The translations under genes were made by a program, and so were the position numbers. Positions 34,820-44,327 of a stretch of DNA of 64,000 bases are shown in pieces. Under the pieces are notes generated by a model. That model was not told the DNA's origin, ran no database searches, and saw only the letters and a program-made list of their open reading frames with translations. The DNA comes from Aneurinibacillus sp. Ricciae_BoGa-3. GTDB taxonomy: Bacteria > Bacillota > Bacilli > Aneurinibacillales > Aneurinibacillaceae. Each line of letters opens with the position of its first letter. Within the stretch, counting starts at the first letter, position 1. The stretch covers positions 1,986,001-2,050,000 of the forward strand of contig NZ_CP116887.1 of the NCBI RefSeq assembly GCF_028421645.1, in the 5' to 3' direction.

Positions 34820-35951
34820 ATGATTGACTCACGTCCGTTTAGTGGCACTTGTGCGCTCAGAGGGTGTGACCCTAAAAAAGTATTAGTAGGAGCTGCCGAA
34901 GCCATCGATTGGATACAAAGAATGAAAGGACGTGGCATCAGGTAGCCGTATTGATTGGAATGAATTAATGGAGTTTAAACGTAGCTTTACAGAGCCCGTT
35001 CCTGAAAAACGAGAAGATGGTTTAATTAAAGCTGGTATTCAAACGTTTCATGGTCGAGCAAAGTTTATCGGTGAAGACCAGATCCAAGTAGGGGATGACA
35101 TTTTAAAGGGAAAATATATTTTAATTGCAACTGGCGCTAAACCGGTTCCTTTGCCAATAGAGGGAATTGAACATCTTACTTATAGCGACGAATTTCTAGA
35201 ATTGGATGAACTACCTCAAAAAATCATTTTTATTGGAGGCGGCTTTTATCCTTTGAATTTGCTCATATCGCTGCGAGAGCTGACTCTGAAATTCATATTG
35301 TTCATCGCGGTCAACGCCCACTCGAACATTTTGATCCAGACCTGGTTGAATTATTAATGCAAAAATCGGAAGAAATCGGCATCACTTTGCATTTGGAAAC
35401 TGAAGTGCAGGCGATTGAAAAACATGGGGATGGATTTATCGTACGAGGTGCTCAAAAAGGAAAAGAAGACATAAAATTAGAAGGCAATTTAATAGTTCAT
35501 GGGGCAGGGCGTATCCCGGAATTAGAGGATATGGAATTAGCACGTGGAAATGTAGAACGAGAAAAAGACGGTATTATTGTGAATGTTTACCTTCAAAGTG
35601 TTAGCAATTCAAACGTTTATGCGGCGGGAGATGCGCCGGCGACTCCTGGTTTACCTTTAACCCCTATTGCTGGGATGGAGTCGCAAGTCGTTGCCTCAAA
35701 TTTATTGAAAGGAAACCACTGTAAGCCCGATTATAAAGTAATGCCAACAGTTGTTTTTACCATGCAGCAGCTAAAGTAATTATCGATAAGAAGACTGATC
35801 ATATTCTTGGAGCACATTTAATAGGTAATGAGGCCGATGAACTTATTAACCATTTTGCTACGGCGATTCACTTTAACTTACAACAAAAGATATTAAAAAA
35901 ATGACATACGCTTATCCTACCAGTACTTCAGATCTGGGATATTTGTTATAA
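34820..35951 (+). pseudogene. Glutathione-reductase-like flavoprotein, several frameshifts
   Basis: The sequence reads through at least three frames. SGTCALRGCDPKKVLVGAAE carries the redox disulphide. KGKYILIATGAKPVP and QKIIFIGGG follow, then (shifted) LVELLMQKSEEIGITLHLET and VYAAGDAPATPGLPLTPIAG. A last frame change near 35770 gives VIIDKKTDHILGAHLIG and the end AYPTSTSDLGY. It is a class of pyridine nucleotide-disulphide reductases with the CxxxxC motif type CALRGC. The N-terminal FAD motif was lost in the fusion with copA. It is non-functional. Confidence 0.85.
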
Positions 35952-36112
35952 ACTTATTCACTTGTGAGAGGCAGCGGAAATTAATTTGCGCAAATAACTA
36001 AAAGACTACCGAAGCTTTACTACATCATTTGTGAAGTACATTACATAAATACGTTAATATATATTGTACATTTATAAACGTGAAATAAATTTACATGAAG
36101 GATTCGAGGTTA

Positions 36113-36325
36113 ATGCAAAAAATTTTGTCTGAACAAGAGTTTCAAAATAGAGTTAATCAAGAAACGTTAGTAGTAATGAAATTCACAACAACTTGGTGTC
36201 CAGATTGTAAAAATTAAATATGTTTATTGATGATATCGTGAGTGAAGATCAAATTAAACAATGGTATGAAATTGATCAAGATGAATTCCGTGAAATTGCT
36301 GAAAAATACAATGTGATGGGTAGAC
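36113..36325 (+). pseudogene. Thioredoxin-family protein, frameshifted
   Basis: From ATG 36113 the reading is QKILSEQEFQNRVNQETLVV, then KFTTTWCPDCKN and a stop at 36215. In the next frame it continues MFIDDIVSEDQIKQWYEIDQ and FREIAEKYNVMG, as in thioredoxin-like proteins with WCPDC. One base change in an A-rich run splits it, and it runs into the peroxiredoxin scrap without its C-terminus. Confidence 0.75.
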
Positions 36326-36329
36326 GCCT

Positions 36330-36495
36330 TTGGTGCAAATGTGCATTTATATGAAGAACTTGCAAAAGGAGTGTTGTACTTTCATTCTATCGTGGTGGTA
36401 GGTGCCCATACTGTAATTTGGAACTTCGAGCATACCAATGTGCTCTTGAAAAAATTCAGACTGAGGGAACTCAGTTAATTGTAAGATTAACATGA
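36330..36495 (+). pseudogene. Peroxiredoxin (AhpC/TSA) fragment
   Basis: GANVHLYEELAKG, then in a shifted frame LSFYRGGRCPYCNLELRAYQ and CALEKIQTEGTQLIV, is a peroxiredoxin core of the type with CPYC. The start and the C-terminal half are missing. It sits between the thioredoxin remnant and egtB and is one of a run of decayed redox genes. Confidence 0.7.
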
Positions 36496-36586
36496 GGAGG
36501 CTTTGGGTAATAAAAATCTTGGTGTGTACCAAATGTAATATGAGAGGAATATCCAAACTTATTTGTATTCTACAGGGAGGTAAGAA

Positions 36587-37884
36587 ATGAATTTGTCTTC
36601 TTTTGTTGGGGAAAGTTCCACTACGGTTAATTTATCCGGAAAGATAACTTCTACATATGTAAAGATACGACAGTTCACAGAACAGCTTGTGAAGCCTCTT
36701 GAGACGGAAGACTTTGTCATTCAATCTATGGAAGATGTGAGCCCGCCGAAGTGGCATCTAGCGCATACCACCTGGTTTTTTGAAACATTTGTATTAAAGC
36801 CTCATCTGAAAAATTTTAAGGAGTTTAACCCGGCATTCAGCTATCTTTTCAACTCCTATTATGAAACAGTAGGCACTTTTTTCCGCGCCATTCCCGTGGT
36901 AACCTCTCTCGTCCCACTGTATCTGAAGTTTTTGCATACCGAGAATTTGTGGATGAACATATGCTTGATTTTATAGAAGGTGCAGACGAAAGAGTATACA
37001 GAAAAATTAAATCTATTGTGGAACTCGGCTTACATCATGAACAGCAGCATCAGGAATTGCTATTAACGGATATAAAGTACAACTTTTTCATTAATCCGCT
37101 TAGACCGGTGTACTCTTCAAAAAGGGATAGTTTCCAAAATAGTGAAATCCCTTTTACTTGGTATGACTTTGAAGGGGGACTTGTGGAGATTGGATATGAA
37201 GGCACAAACTTCTCATTTGATAATGAAGGACCAAAGCATAAAGTATGGTTACAACCTTATCGACTTGCTTCTCGGCCGATAACTAACGGAGAATTTATAG
37301 AATTTATTGAAGATGGTGGGTATAAAGACGCGAAAAATTGGTTGTCTGATGGTTGGGCCGAAATGAAACAAACAGGATGGGAGGCACCACTGTACTGGGA
37401 AAAAGTTGATGACGAATGGTACTCCTTTACTTTATCTGGTTTCCAGAAAGTCAATCTGCATGAACCAGTATGTCATGTGAGTTTTTATGAGGCGGACGCA
37501 TTCGCCCGCTGGTCTAAGAAGCGGCTACCCACTGAGGCTGAATGGGAGTACGCCTTTTCTCATGTGAGACAGGAGGGCAACTTCGTGGAATCTGGTTATT
37601 ATCAACCGATTTCTTTCGTTGATTCTGAGGAGACAGGCCTAAGCAAAGGGTTTGGAGATGTGTGGGAATGGACACAAAGTCCATATACACCGTATCCTGG
37701 AAGCAAGCCTTTGGAAGGAGCGCTTGGTGAATATAATGCAAAATTTATGTGCAATCAAATGGTCCTGCGAGGGGGTTCATGCGCGACATCTTCATCTCAT
37801 ATTCGCCTGACCTATCGCAATTTTTTTCAGCCTGAAAAGCGCTGGCAGTTTAGTGGATTTCGTTTAGCGGAGGATTTACGATGA
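36587..37884 (+). pseudogene. egtB: Ergothioneine synthase EgtB, one-base frameshift
   Basis: EgtB is the non-haem iron enzyme that couples hercynine with a thiol. The DinB-like N-terminal domain (WHLAHTTWFFETF) is followed by the iron ligands in LGLHHEQQHQELLLTD and the FGE-sulfatase-type domain (PITNGEFIEFIEDGGY, RLPTEAEWEYAF, VLRGGSC, RLTYRNFF). The frame breaks at a run of six T at 36877-36882; a seventh T would join the two parts into about 430 residues. Everything else is intact, so it may be a recent mutation, phase variation or a sequencing error. It overlaps egtD by four bases (ATGA). The first start, 36587, follows GGGAGG. Confidence 0.9.
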
Positions 37885-38864
37885 CACAATCTAATAGTAC
37901 GGTGAAGATTTACGATTTCTATCCTTCTTTCGCAAGTTTTAAAACGGAAATATTGGATGGATTACGCAAACCACAGAAGGAGATTCACGCTAAATTTTTT
38001 TATGATAAACTCGGTTCGGAGTTATTTGAAGAAATTACAATGTTAGATGAATATTATCCTACGAGGACAGAGATTTTTATATTGGAACAGTATAAGAAGG
38101 AAATTGCATCTATGGTAGGAATCGATTCCATCTTAATAGAATTCGGGAGCGGGAGTAGTAAAAAGATAAGGATTTTACTGGATGAATTACCAGATTTGAC
38201 AGCCTATATGCCTATTGATATTTCTAAAGAGTATTTAGAAGAATCTACAGAAATATTAGCACATCATTTTCCAAATTTGCCTATCGTAGCGGTTTGCGCT
38301 GATTACACAGAGCTGCTACATTTACCGGACATTAAGCACGCCGCAAGGCAAGTCGCTTTTTTCCCTGGTTCAACAATCGGTAATTTCGAACCGTTAGCTG
38401 CGCAAAAATTTCTAAGAAGGGTATCTAGAACATTAAAAAAAGGGGATGGGATGATTATTGGAGTGGATTTAAAGAAGGATCCTTCTGTCCTTCATGCCGC
38501 CTATAACGACGCGAAAGGAATAACAGCAGAATTTAACAGTAATCTTTTACGAAGAATCAATCGAGAATTGAACGCAGATTTTATTTTAGATAACTTTCGG
38601 CACCATGCTTTCTATAACAAGGAATTTGGCCGTATTGAAATGCATCTAATTAGTTTAACTGACCAAACAGTACGAGTAGCAAACGAAAACATTTCTTTCA
38701 CGAAAGGTGAAACTATACACACTGAAAATTCTTATAAGTATTCTATAATGGAATTTCAGGATATGGTGAGAAACAATGGATTTTTTCCTGAAAAGGTTTG
38801 GATAGATCCAAACAATTTATTTGGTGTTTTTTATTTGGGCGTTTCGCATAATTCTTGCGTATAG
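37881..38864 (+). CDS. egtD: L-histidine N-alpha-methyltransferase EgtD
   Basis: This 327-residue SAM-dependent enzyme trimethylates histidine to hercynine, the first step of ergothioneine synthesis. The fold starts with FFYDKLGSELFEEIT and TRTEIFIL, carries LIEFGSGSSKK for SAM, and ends GVFYLG. Coupling with egtB by an ATGA overlap gives the two-gene route seen in bacteria lacking EgtA/EgtC. Ergothioneine genes are uncommon in Bacillaceae, so this pair may be acquired. EgtE is not present in the window. Confidence 0.95.
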   Translation: MTQSNSTVKIYDFYPSFASFKTEILDGLRKPQKEIHAKFFYDKLGSELFEEITMLDEYYPTRTEIFILEQYKKEIASMVGIDSILIEFGSGSSKKIRILLDELPDLTAYMPIDISKEYLEESTEILAHHFPNLPIVAVCADYTELLHLPDIKHAARQVAFFPGSTIGNFEPLAAQKFLRRVSRTLKKGDGMIIGVDLKKDPSVLHAAYNDAKGITAEFNSNLLRRINRELNADFILDNFRHHAFYNKEFGRIEMHLISLTDQTVRVANENISFTKGETIHTENSYKYSIMEFQDMVRNNGFFPEKVWIDPNNLFGVFYLGVSHNSCV

Positions 38865-38915
38865 AGCTGTAAGACTGTATTCAGGTCAACATCTTGGACA
38901 CAAAGAAGTTAAGTT

Positions 38916-39283
38916 TTATACTAATTGTTTGATTTCATCTTCAATGGCTTGTGGGGTTTTGTACCCGAAGCTGCTGTGTATCTTCTTCTGTTGTACCAGC
39001 TTTCAATGAACCGATAGATGGCTAGTTTGGCAGAAGAATAGTCTATGTATGATTTACTTTTTCTTTCTTAAAAATAGCATGAAAAGATTCAATATAGGAA
39101 TTATCATAAGGGCATCCCTTTTGATTTAAGGATTACATGATACCAAGGGATAAACGAAGTATGAACTGACCACTGTATACTGAGAACCTAGATCAGAGTG
39201 AAAAAGTAAGCCTTCAGCGGGCTTCTGGGCATCATAAGCGTTTGTAAATGCTTGTAAGATCACTTCAGCCGTCAACATTTATC
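38916..39283 (-). mobile_element. IS3-family transposase C-terminal remnant
   Basis: Read on the minus strand, LTAEVILQAFTNAYDAQKPA is followed by LLFHSDLGSQYT, then degraded segments ending FGYKTPQAIEDEIKQLV. HSDxGSQYT is the conserved DDE-domain motif of IS3/IS150 transposases. Several frame changes are present and no terminal repeats are visible. It directly abuts the left edge of the mqo block copy 2, suggesting it took part in creating that copy. Confidence 0.8.
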
Positions 39284-39329
39284 GAATTGACTTCTGTCGA
39301 CTAAACCAATAAACGTACTTGAAAAAACT

Positions 39330-39373
39330 AAAGGAAGCATAAATTTGCCAAAACGGCAATTTATGCTTCCTTT
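39330..39373 (-). terminator. Copy of the mqo terminator
   Basis: This is the same long inverted repeat as at 523-566, with AAAGGAAGCATAAATTTGCC paired to its complement. A T-rich tract follows in the minus direction. Confidence 0.65.
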
Positions 39374-39551
39374 CACGTACGGGTTTTTCGGTTATTCCGG
39401 ATTTGCCAATTTTACTGATACGGCATTGCTGATTTGTCTTCCTATGGACATTGTGTTTCCGTAATAAATATAAGTGTAAGGAAATGTCTGAACATACAGA
39501 AGAACCGTCCCCCTGTATCCGGCATGGTCGTGACAAATAAGGACCATCTAT

Positions 39552-40205
39552 ATGCGTATGCGTACTGTTTTTTATCCGCTAAGCCAAGCGTCTGCGCTGT
39601 TGAAGTATGAATTTCGTGGATAAGCTCTGGGTTTTTCAATAGTGACACGCCAAAAGAAGGGATCATTTCTTTTATTTTCGGTTCCCACGCTTTTATATGT
39701 TGCGGGAAGCATTTTTTAATTAACTCAAGCATCACGAAAACGGCGGTAGAAGCACCCGGAGAAGCGCCGAGCAATGCAGCTATCGAGCCATCAGCGGCAC
39801 TAATAACTTCCGTACCAAATTGAAGCGTTCCTTTGCCAGCAGCAGTATCTTTGATAACTTGCACATGTTGGCGCGCTACCACTATATCCCAATCCTCGCT
39901 TTTGGCGTTCGGGATAAACTCGCGTAACTCTTCCATGCGTTTTTCTTTCGATAACATAACTTGCTGGATCAGGTATTTTGTCAATGGAACGTTTTTTGCG
40001 CCCGCTGCCAACATAGTTAAGACATTATCCGGTTGTACGGAACCTAACAAATCAAATATTGAACCGGTTTTTAAAAACTTTGGTGAGAAGCCGGCAAACG
40101 GTCCAAAGAGCAACGATTTTTTATTGTCAACAGTGACCCCAAAGTCGCACTCATGATTCCGGCGCCAATTAAGATAACGTCTGTTCTAGTTTGTCTGTTA
40201 CTCAT
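39552..40205 (-). pseudogene. mqo: mqo copy 2, internally deleted
   Basis: The start and first 23 codons (through [10 protein letters not shown]) are followed after a deletion by codons corresponding to residue 313 onward ([12 protein letters not shown]), but out of frame. The C-terminal part is otherwise well preserved to KKQYAYA, where the stop codon is changed to TAT, so the frame reads on to 39442. The active site and most of the FAD domain are missing. It cannot be functional. Confidence 0.95.
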
Positions 40206-40703
40206 TTTGACCGTCCTTACCCTAAGATTTGCAGGATGTAGGCGCTCCCGCTTAGGCGCTACAGCAACCCAGGCGCGACCTAGTCACACACCTTTTCTGG
40301 ATCAATTATAACTCTATCATAGTGTAACACTATGATTTATAGATTAAAAATATTTTTTAGTACTATATGGTAGTTATTAGCTATTTAAAATCTGGTAAAT
40401 TTCGGCGGTGACATACTGTTGCAGTTAAGAATATTGTTGAAAAGCTTGACTCAAGAAGGTATAATATTTATTTTTAATTGAAATTTCAGTAATTATCCTG
40501 TATAACTAACCAAATTCTTTTCTTAGCCCACTGTGGTTACTAGTTTTTGATATTTTTATATACTCATTTAAAAATTCATAAAATTTTAACGGCAAGCAAA
40601 TTTAGTTATGTAACTATCTTCTTGTTCCCCTTTACTTAGTACCCTAATTCTTTAAAAAGTGTCATTTTCCATAAATGAGCTTCGTGTATTCCCGTCATAT
40701 TAC

Positions 40704-40895
40704 TTAGAAAGGAGAGACTAATTTCCCGGGGTTAATCAAATGTAAATTTACAGATTTTTTAGTATTTCCTTTTACTAATTTTAGTTTATTGTATATTAAG
40801 AAATTTGAGGTGTACCTGTTTTCTTTAGTTAGACGAATTAGATAGCTCCCTAAACTTTCATCATCATACGGAATAAGCGTTAATAAAAATCTCAC
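40704..40895 (-). pseudogene. TniQ-like N-terminal fragment
   Basis: From GTG 40895, with TAGGTG upstream in the coding direction, 63 codons read VRFLLTLIPYDDESLGSYLI, then RLTKENRYTSNFLIYNK, before unrelated sequence and a stop. DESLxSYLxRL is the signature start of TniQ/TnsD target-selection proteins of Tn7-like transposons. The zinc-finger and remaining domains are absent. No transposase gene of that kind is nearby. From 40492 to 40703 I see nothing. Confidence 0.55.
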
Positions 40896-40987
40896 AATTT
40901 GGCACCTATCATAGAATCTCTCAATTACCGTTAATCATTTTGTGTAAATAATGTTACTTAAAGCATAACTTTGCCTCTTCGGCAAGG

Positions 40988-41125
40988 TTATAATTTAAAA
41001 TTAGAGTCGGGAGCATCAGCTGCCATTGCTGCATCGTTTTTCCGGAACAGATGGTCCACGGGCATAAAATCCAAAGTAATTACATTCATTTGATGTAGTC
41101 CTTCGAGCGAATGTTTCGAAAGCAT
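40988..41125 (-). CDS. Possible small protein of 45 residues
   Basis: ATG 41125 follows AAGGAGCAGAAAATCAC in the coding direction. The frame includes LHQMNVITLDFMPVDHLFR and ends at 40988 at a small hairpin (TTTGCC/GGCAAG). I do not recognise the family. It is downstream of the transporter's terminator, so it would need its own promoter. It could be a remnant of a longer gene. Confidence 0.3.
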   Translation of the reverse strand: MLSKHSLEGLHQMNVITLDFMPVDHLFRKNDAAMAADAPDSNFKL

Positions 41126-41147
41126 GTGATTTTCTGCTCCTTAAAAA

Positions 41148-41188
41148 AGCTTGTAGATCTGCCTAAAAGTTAGGCTTTTCTACAAGCT
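41148..41188 (-). terminator. Terminator of the amino-acid transporter gene
   Basis: AGCTTGTAG and CTACAAGCT, with an inner CCTAA/TTAGG stem, make a long hairpin followed on the minus strand by TTTTTT. Confidence 0.85.
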
Positions 41189-41204
41189 AAGAGGGATGCC
41201 CTTT

Positions 41205-42638
41205 TTACGTGGTTTGCTTCTGAAGTTGTTGTTCGGTTTTTGTCATTGAGGTTTTAGGAATCTTCATAAACGGGTACAGGATGATGCCTACAACGTACAA
41301 GCCAACACCAAGCAGGAACGTTTTCATGTCAGACATGCCCGCCTTGATAACGTAAATCGCGTACGCGGTTCCGAGAACGGCAATGATGCCATCAACCAAA
41401 CGGCCTTCCCCGTTTTTGTAAGTCTCGCCCGTAAGCACCAGCTCCAACTGATAAATAGCCGATGCTGCATACGGAACGAGGTAGGCGAGCGTCGCCACTT
41501 GTACAACAAAGTTAAATGCGTTGCTGACCGTATCCGAAATCGTTGAGAAAAGGAAGAGTTGGGAGAACGCGTTCGTAATGATTAGAGAAGCTACTGGAAC
41601 GCCCTTTTTGTTTTCTTTCAAGAAAGCTGGAGGGAAAAGCCCTTGCTTGGCTGCTTGATACGGCACTTCCGCACTTAGGAAAATCCATCCGATTGTCGTC
41701 CCGGTTAATGCGATTAGGTCAAAAACCGCCATGACATAGCTAACATTGTGACCGACCACTTTTTGCAAAGCGTCCACGAGTGGTTTGTCTGCTTTCATCA
41801 GTTCGCTTTGCGTCAGGATTCCCATGACCAGCATGGTAATGCCTACATAGATGACGAGGGAAATAATGAGGCCGAGAACGGTCGCTTTCTTGATGTGAGA
41901 CTGTTGTTTGGCACGTTTTGAGAACATGACGGCCGATTCGATACCGACAAATGCCCAAAGTGTTGAGACTGCAGCATTGTTGACCTGGCCAAGAAGGCCA
42001 AGGGCTGCTCCGCTTTGATCTGTACGCGTCTGCATGAGCGGCAACATATTGGTTTTTTGGAACGCAAAAAGCGTGAAGCAAATGAAAATCATAAATCCAA
42101 CCACTTTTGCTGCCGTAGCCACAAAGTTGATGCGGCCTGTTTCTTCGACGCCGCGAAGAATAATGGCGTTCATCACCCAAAGCATTGCTGTGCAGATGAG
42201 GAAGGTGATCAACCCGCCAACTTTCACTGTCAGAGAGCCGATGGTGAACAGTTTGGCATTGCTTGTCATGATTGGGAAGAACGTAGAAAGGTATCCGATA
42301 AATGTTGTCAGAACTGCGACATTACCTGTCACGTTTGCAATCCAATAGCCCCATGACACGACATATCCCGATATCACTCCAGCACCCGATCCATCAGGGA
42401 AAAGTGCTTTGGCGTACATTTGAACGCCTCCGTTTAGCTCAGGCTTGCGTATGGATAAATTCCCGAACACAAGAGAAAGCATCAAAACACCAGCCCCTGT
42501 CAAAAGCCATGCGAGCAAGACGCCTGTCGGGCTTGCCGCTTTTGCAAGCGATTGTGGTAACATAAAGATACCGGACCCGACCATGTTCCCGACAACCAGT
42601 GCTGTCAGAAGCCAAAGGCCCAGTTTGTTGCTTTTCAT
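41205..42638 (-). CDS. APC-family amino acid permease / antiporter
   Basis: This 477-residue inner-membrane protein has about 12-13 hydrophobic helices. It starts with the family motif VVGNMVGSGIFMLPQSLAKA, which forms the substrate site, and has GVEETGRINFVATAAKV and WAFVGIESAVMFSKRAKQ. The pattern fits the basic amino acid/polyamine antiporter (APA) group, such as ArcD- or YvsH-like arginine/ornithine or lysine carriers. ATG 42638 follows AGGAGGAG in the coding direction. It stands alone with its own terminator; substrate is a family-level guess. GC content here is visibly higher than in the flanks, which may signal acquisition. Confidence 0.9.
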   Translation of the reverse strand: MKSNKLGLWLLTALVVGNMVGSGIFMLPQSLAKAASPTGVLLAWLLTGAGVLMLSLVFGNLSIRKPELNGGVQMYAKALFPDGSGAGVISGYVVSWGYWIANVTGNVAVLTTFIGYLSTFFPIMTSNAKLFTIGSLTVKVGGLITFLICTAMLWVMNAIILRGVEETGRINFVATAAKVVGFMIFICFTLFAFQKTNMLPLMQTRTDQSGAALGLLGQVNNAAVSTLWAFVGIESAVMFSKRAKQQSHIKKATVLGLIISLVIYVGITMLVMGILTQSELMKADKPLVDALQKVVGHNVSYVMAVFDLIALTGTTIGWIFLSAEVPYQAAKQGLFPPAFLKENKKGVPVASLIITNAFSQLFLFSTISDTVSNAFNFVVQVATLAYLVPYAASAIYQLELVLTGETYKNGEGRLVDGIIAVLGTAYAIYVIKAGMSDMKTFLLGVGLYVVGIILYPFMKIPKTSMTKTEQQLQKQTT

Positions 42639-42840
42639 CTATAACTCCTCCTTGTATTTTTCTCCAATGATGTGCATAATCTTGCAACTGTTTTATTCTA
42701 CTCTACCGCACTAAAGGATTCAACACCATTCGACAAATTGGAAAATCCTTCGGATATTTATATCGGGGAGATTATTGAAAATCATAAATGATGGGCTTCA
42801 AGGCGACTGACTCCCGAAATTACATCACTTCAATAAAAAT

Positions 42841-42866
42841 GGTCAACCAGAAAAAACTGGCTGACC
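42841..42866 (-). terminator. Hairpin after guaC
   Basis: GGTCAACCAG and CTGGCTGACC form a stem with an A-rich loop 34 bp past the guaC stop. On the minus strand it is followed by ATTTTTATTG. Confidence 0.6.
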
Positions 42867-42899
42867 TTATAATACGATGGTAAGTTTTGGTCTGAACTT

Positions 42900-43883
42900 T
42901 TAATAAACCTTATCACCGTTAAAGATTGAATTCTTAACTACCACATAATCTACATTACGAATTGCTTCTAACTTGTTTCCTCCTGCATAAGAAATAGAGG
43001 ATTGAAGATCTTGCTCCATCTCTAGCAAAGTATCTCTTAGAGGCCCTTTATGTTCCACAAATATTTTTTTCCCTTCTACATTTTTTCTTTCACCTTTTTG
43101 AAATTCCGAAGCTGAACCAAAGTATTCTTTATAAAGTTTTCCATCTTTCTGAATTGTTTCTCCTGGAGATTCTTCATGTCCAGCAAATAATGAACCAATC
43201 ATCACCATAGATGCACCAAATCTAATTGATTTAGCTATATCACCATGTGTTCGAATGCCCCCATCTGCAATAATTGGTTTACTTGCTGCCTTTGCACACC
43301 AACGTACTGCAGCTAATTGCCAACCTCCCGTTCCAAATCCGGTTTTAATTTTAGTGATACATACCATTCCAGGTCCAATGCCTACTTTTGTAGCATCTGC
43401 ACCGGCATTTTCCAATTCTCTCACTGCTTCTGGAGTTCCGACATTTCCAGCGATAACAAAGCTTTGCGGTAAGTATTTCTTAATATGCTGAATCATCTTG
43501 ATCACTGCATTGGAATGACCATGTGCAATATCAATCGTAATGTATTCCGGTGAAAGATTTTCTTCTGCTAATCGCTGTATGAATCTATATTCTTCATCTT
43601 TGACTCCAACACTAATAGATGCAAATAATCCACGTGATTTCATATCTTTAATAAAAGATATCCGCTTCTCTGGTTCAAAACGATGCATAATGTAAAAGTA
43701 ACCATTTTTCGCCAAGTAAATTGAAATTTTTTCGTCTATAATAGTCTGCATATTTGCAGGCACCACAGGCAATTTAAATTTACGACCGCCAAAGGTTACA
43801 GTCGTATCACACTCAGAACGACTATTTACCACACTTTTTGCTGGAATCAATTGTATATCTTCGTAATCAAACACATTTTCCAT
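42900..43883 (-). CDS. guaC: GMP reductase
   Basis: This 327-residue TIM-barrel enzyme converts GMP to IMP with NADPH for purine salvage. The catalytic Cys175 lies in [12 protein letters not shown], followed by [23 protein letters not shown] and [12 protein letters not shown] are also conserved. The longer VCxTKxKTGxGxGG pattern separates it from IMP dehydrogenase, and no CBS domains are present. ATG 43883 lies after AGGGGTG in the coding direction. The upstream 440 bp (43884-44327) have no recognisable purine-riboswitch core and no gene. Confidence 0.96.
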   Translation of the reverse strand: MENVFDYEDIQLIPAKSVVNSRSECDTTVTFGGRKFKLPVVPANMQTIIDEKISIYLAKNGYFYIMHRFEPEKRISFIKDMKSRGLFASISVGVKDEEYRFIQRLAEENLSPEYITIDIAHGHSNAVIKMIQHIKKYLPQSFVIAGNVGTPEAVRELENAGADATKVGIGPGMVCITKIKTGFGTGGWQLAAVRWCAKAASKPIIADGGIRTHGDIAKSIRFGASMVMIGSLFAGHEESPGETIQKDGKLYKEYFGSASEFQKGERKNVEGKKIFVEHKGPLRDTLLEMEQDLQSSISYAGGNKLEAIRNVDYVVVKNSIFNGDKVY

Positions 43884-44327
43884 GAATACACCCCTAAAGA
43901 CGATTAAAAGTTAGTTAAACAAATGAATTCCTACATTTGGTAACCTACAATATTTTTATCAGTATGTCAAAGTTTTTTTATATTGCCATTAGGGCAACTA
44001 CCGTCAAACAGTCTACTTGTTCTAATTCAATTGTTCACTGCTTCTCTTGTTTTTTCACCTTCTTCAGTAAAATCCCCCGAGAAGGAGGATGGGCAACATA
44101 CCCTAAAAATCAAGGTTGCTTTTCCTTTTTTCACTTTTTTAGATCATTCTGTCACCAAGACCCTTAACTTTTTTGTGTCCAAGTTACTGACCTAAATCCA
44201 GATTTGCATCAGTTTTTTTTGAACTGACCAAATGTTTGATGAGTTAAGGTAAAGGGCTGCTATTCAATGCATACATAGAGTATGAAAAGGGTAAGAATTA
44301 TACGTAGTAACAAAGGAGGTGTTTGTG

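Larger units (their letters stand above)
39284..40491. repeat. Long direct repeat, copy 2 (mqo block, deleted)
   Basis: It matches 479-2543 in the same orientation but lacks roughly 850 bp inside mqo. The mqo terminator and about 280 bp upstream of mqo are kept. The left edge abuts an IS3-family transposase remnant; right of 40491 the match stops at AATTATCCTG. Confidence 0.9.

Noticed and set aside
41740-42565. Several long frames (up to 146 codons) overlapping the APC transporter
   Set aside because: They are in alternative frames of a clear 12-helix transporter; the higher GC content makes such shadows long.
43884-44327. Possible purine riboswitch upstream of guaC
   Set aside because: No conserved purine-aptamer core or matching anti-terminator/terminator pair could be recognised in the guaC leader.
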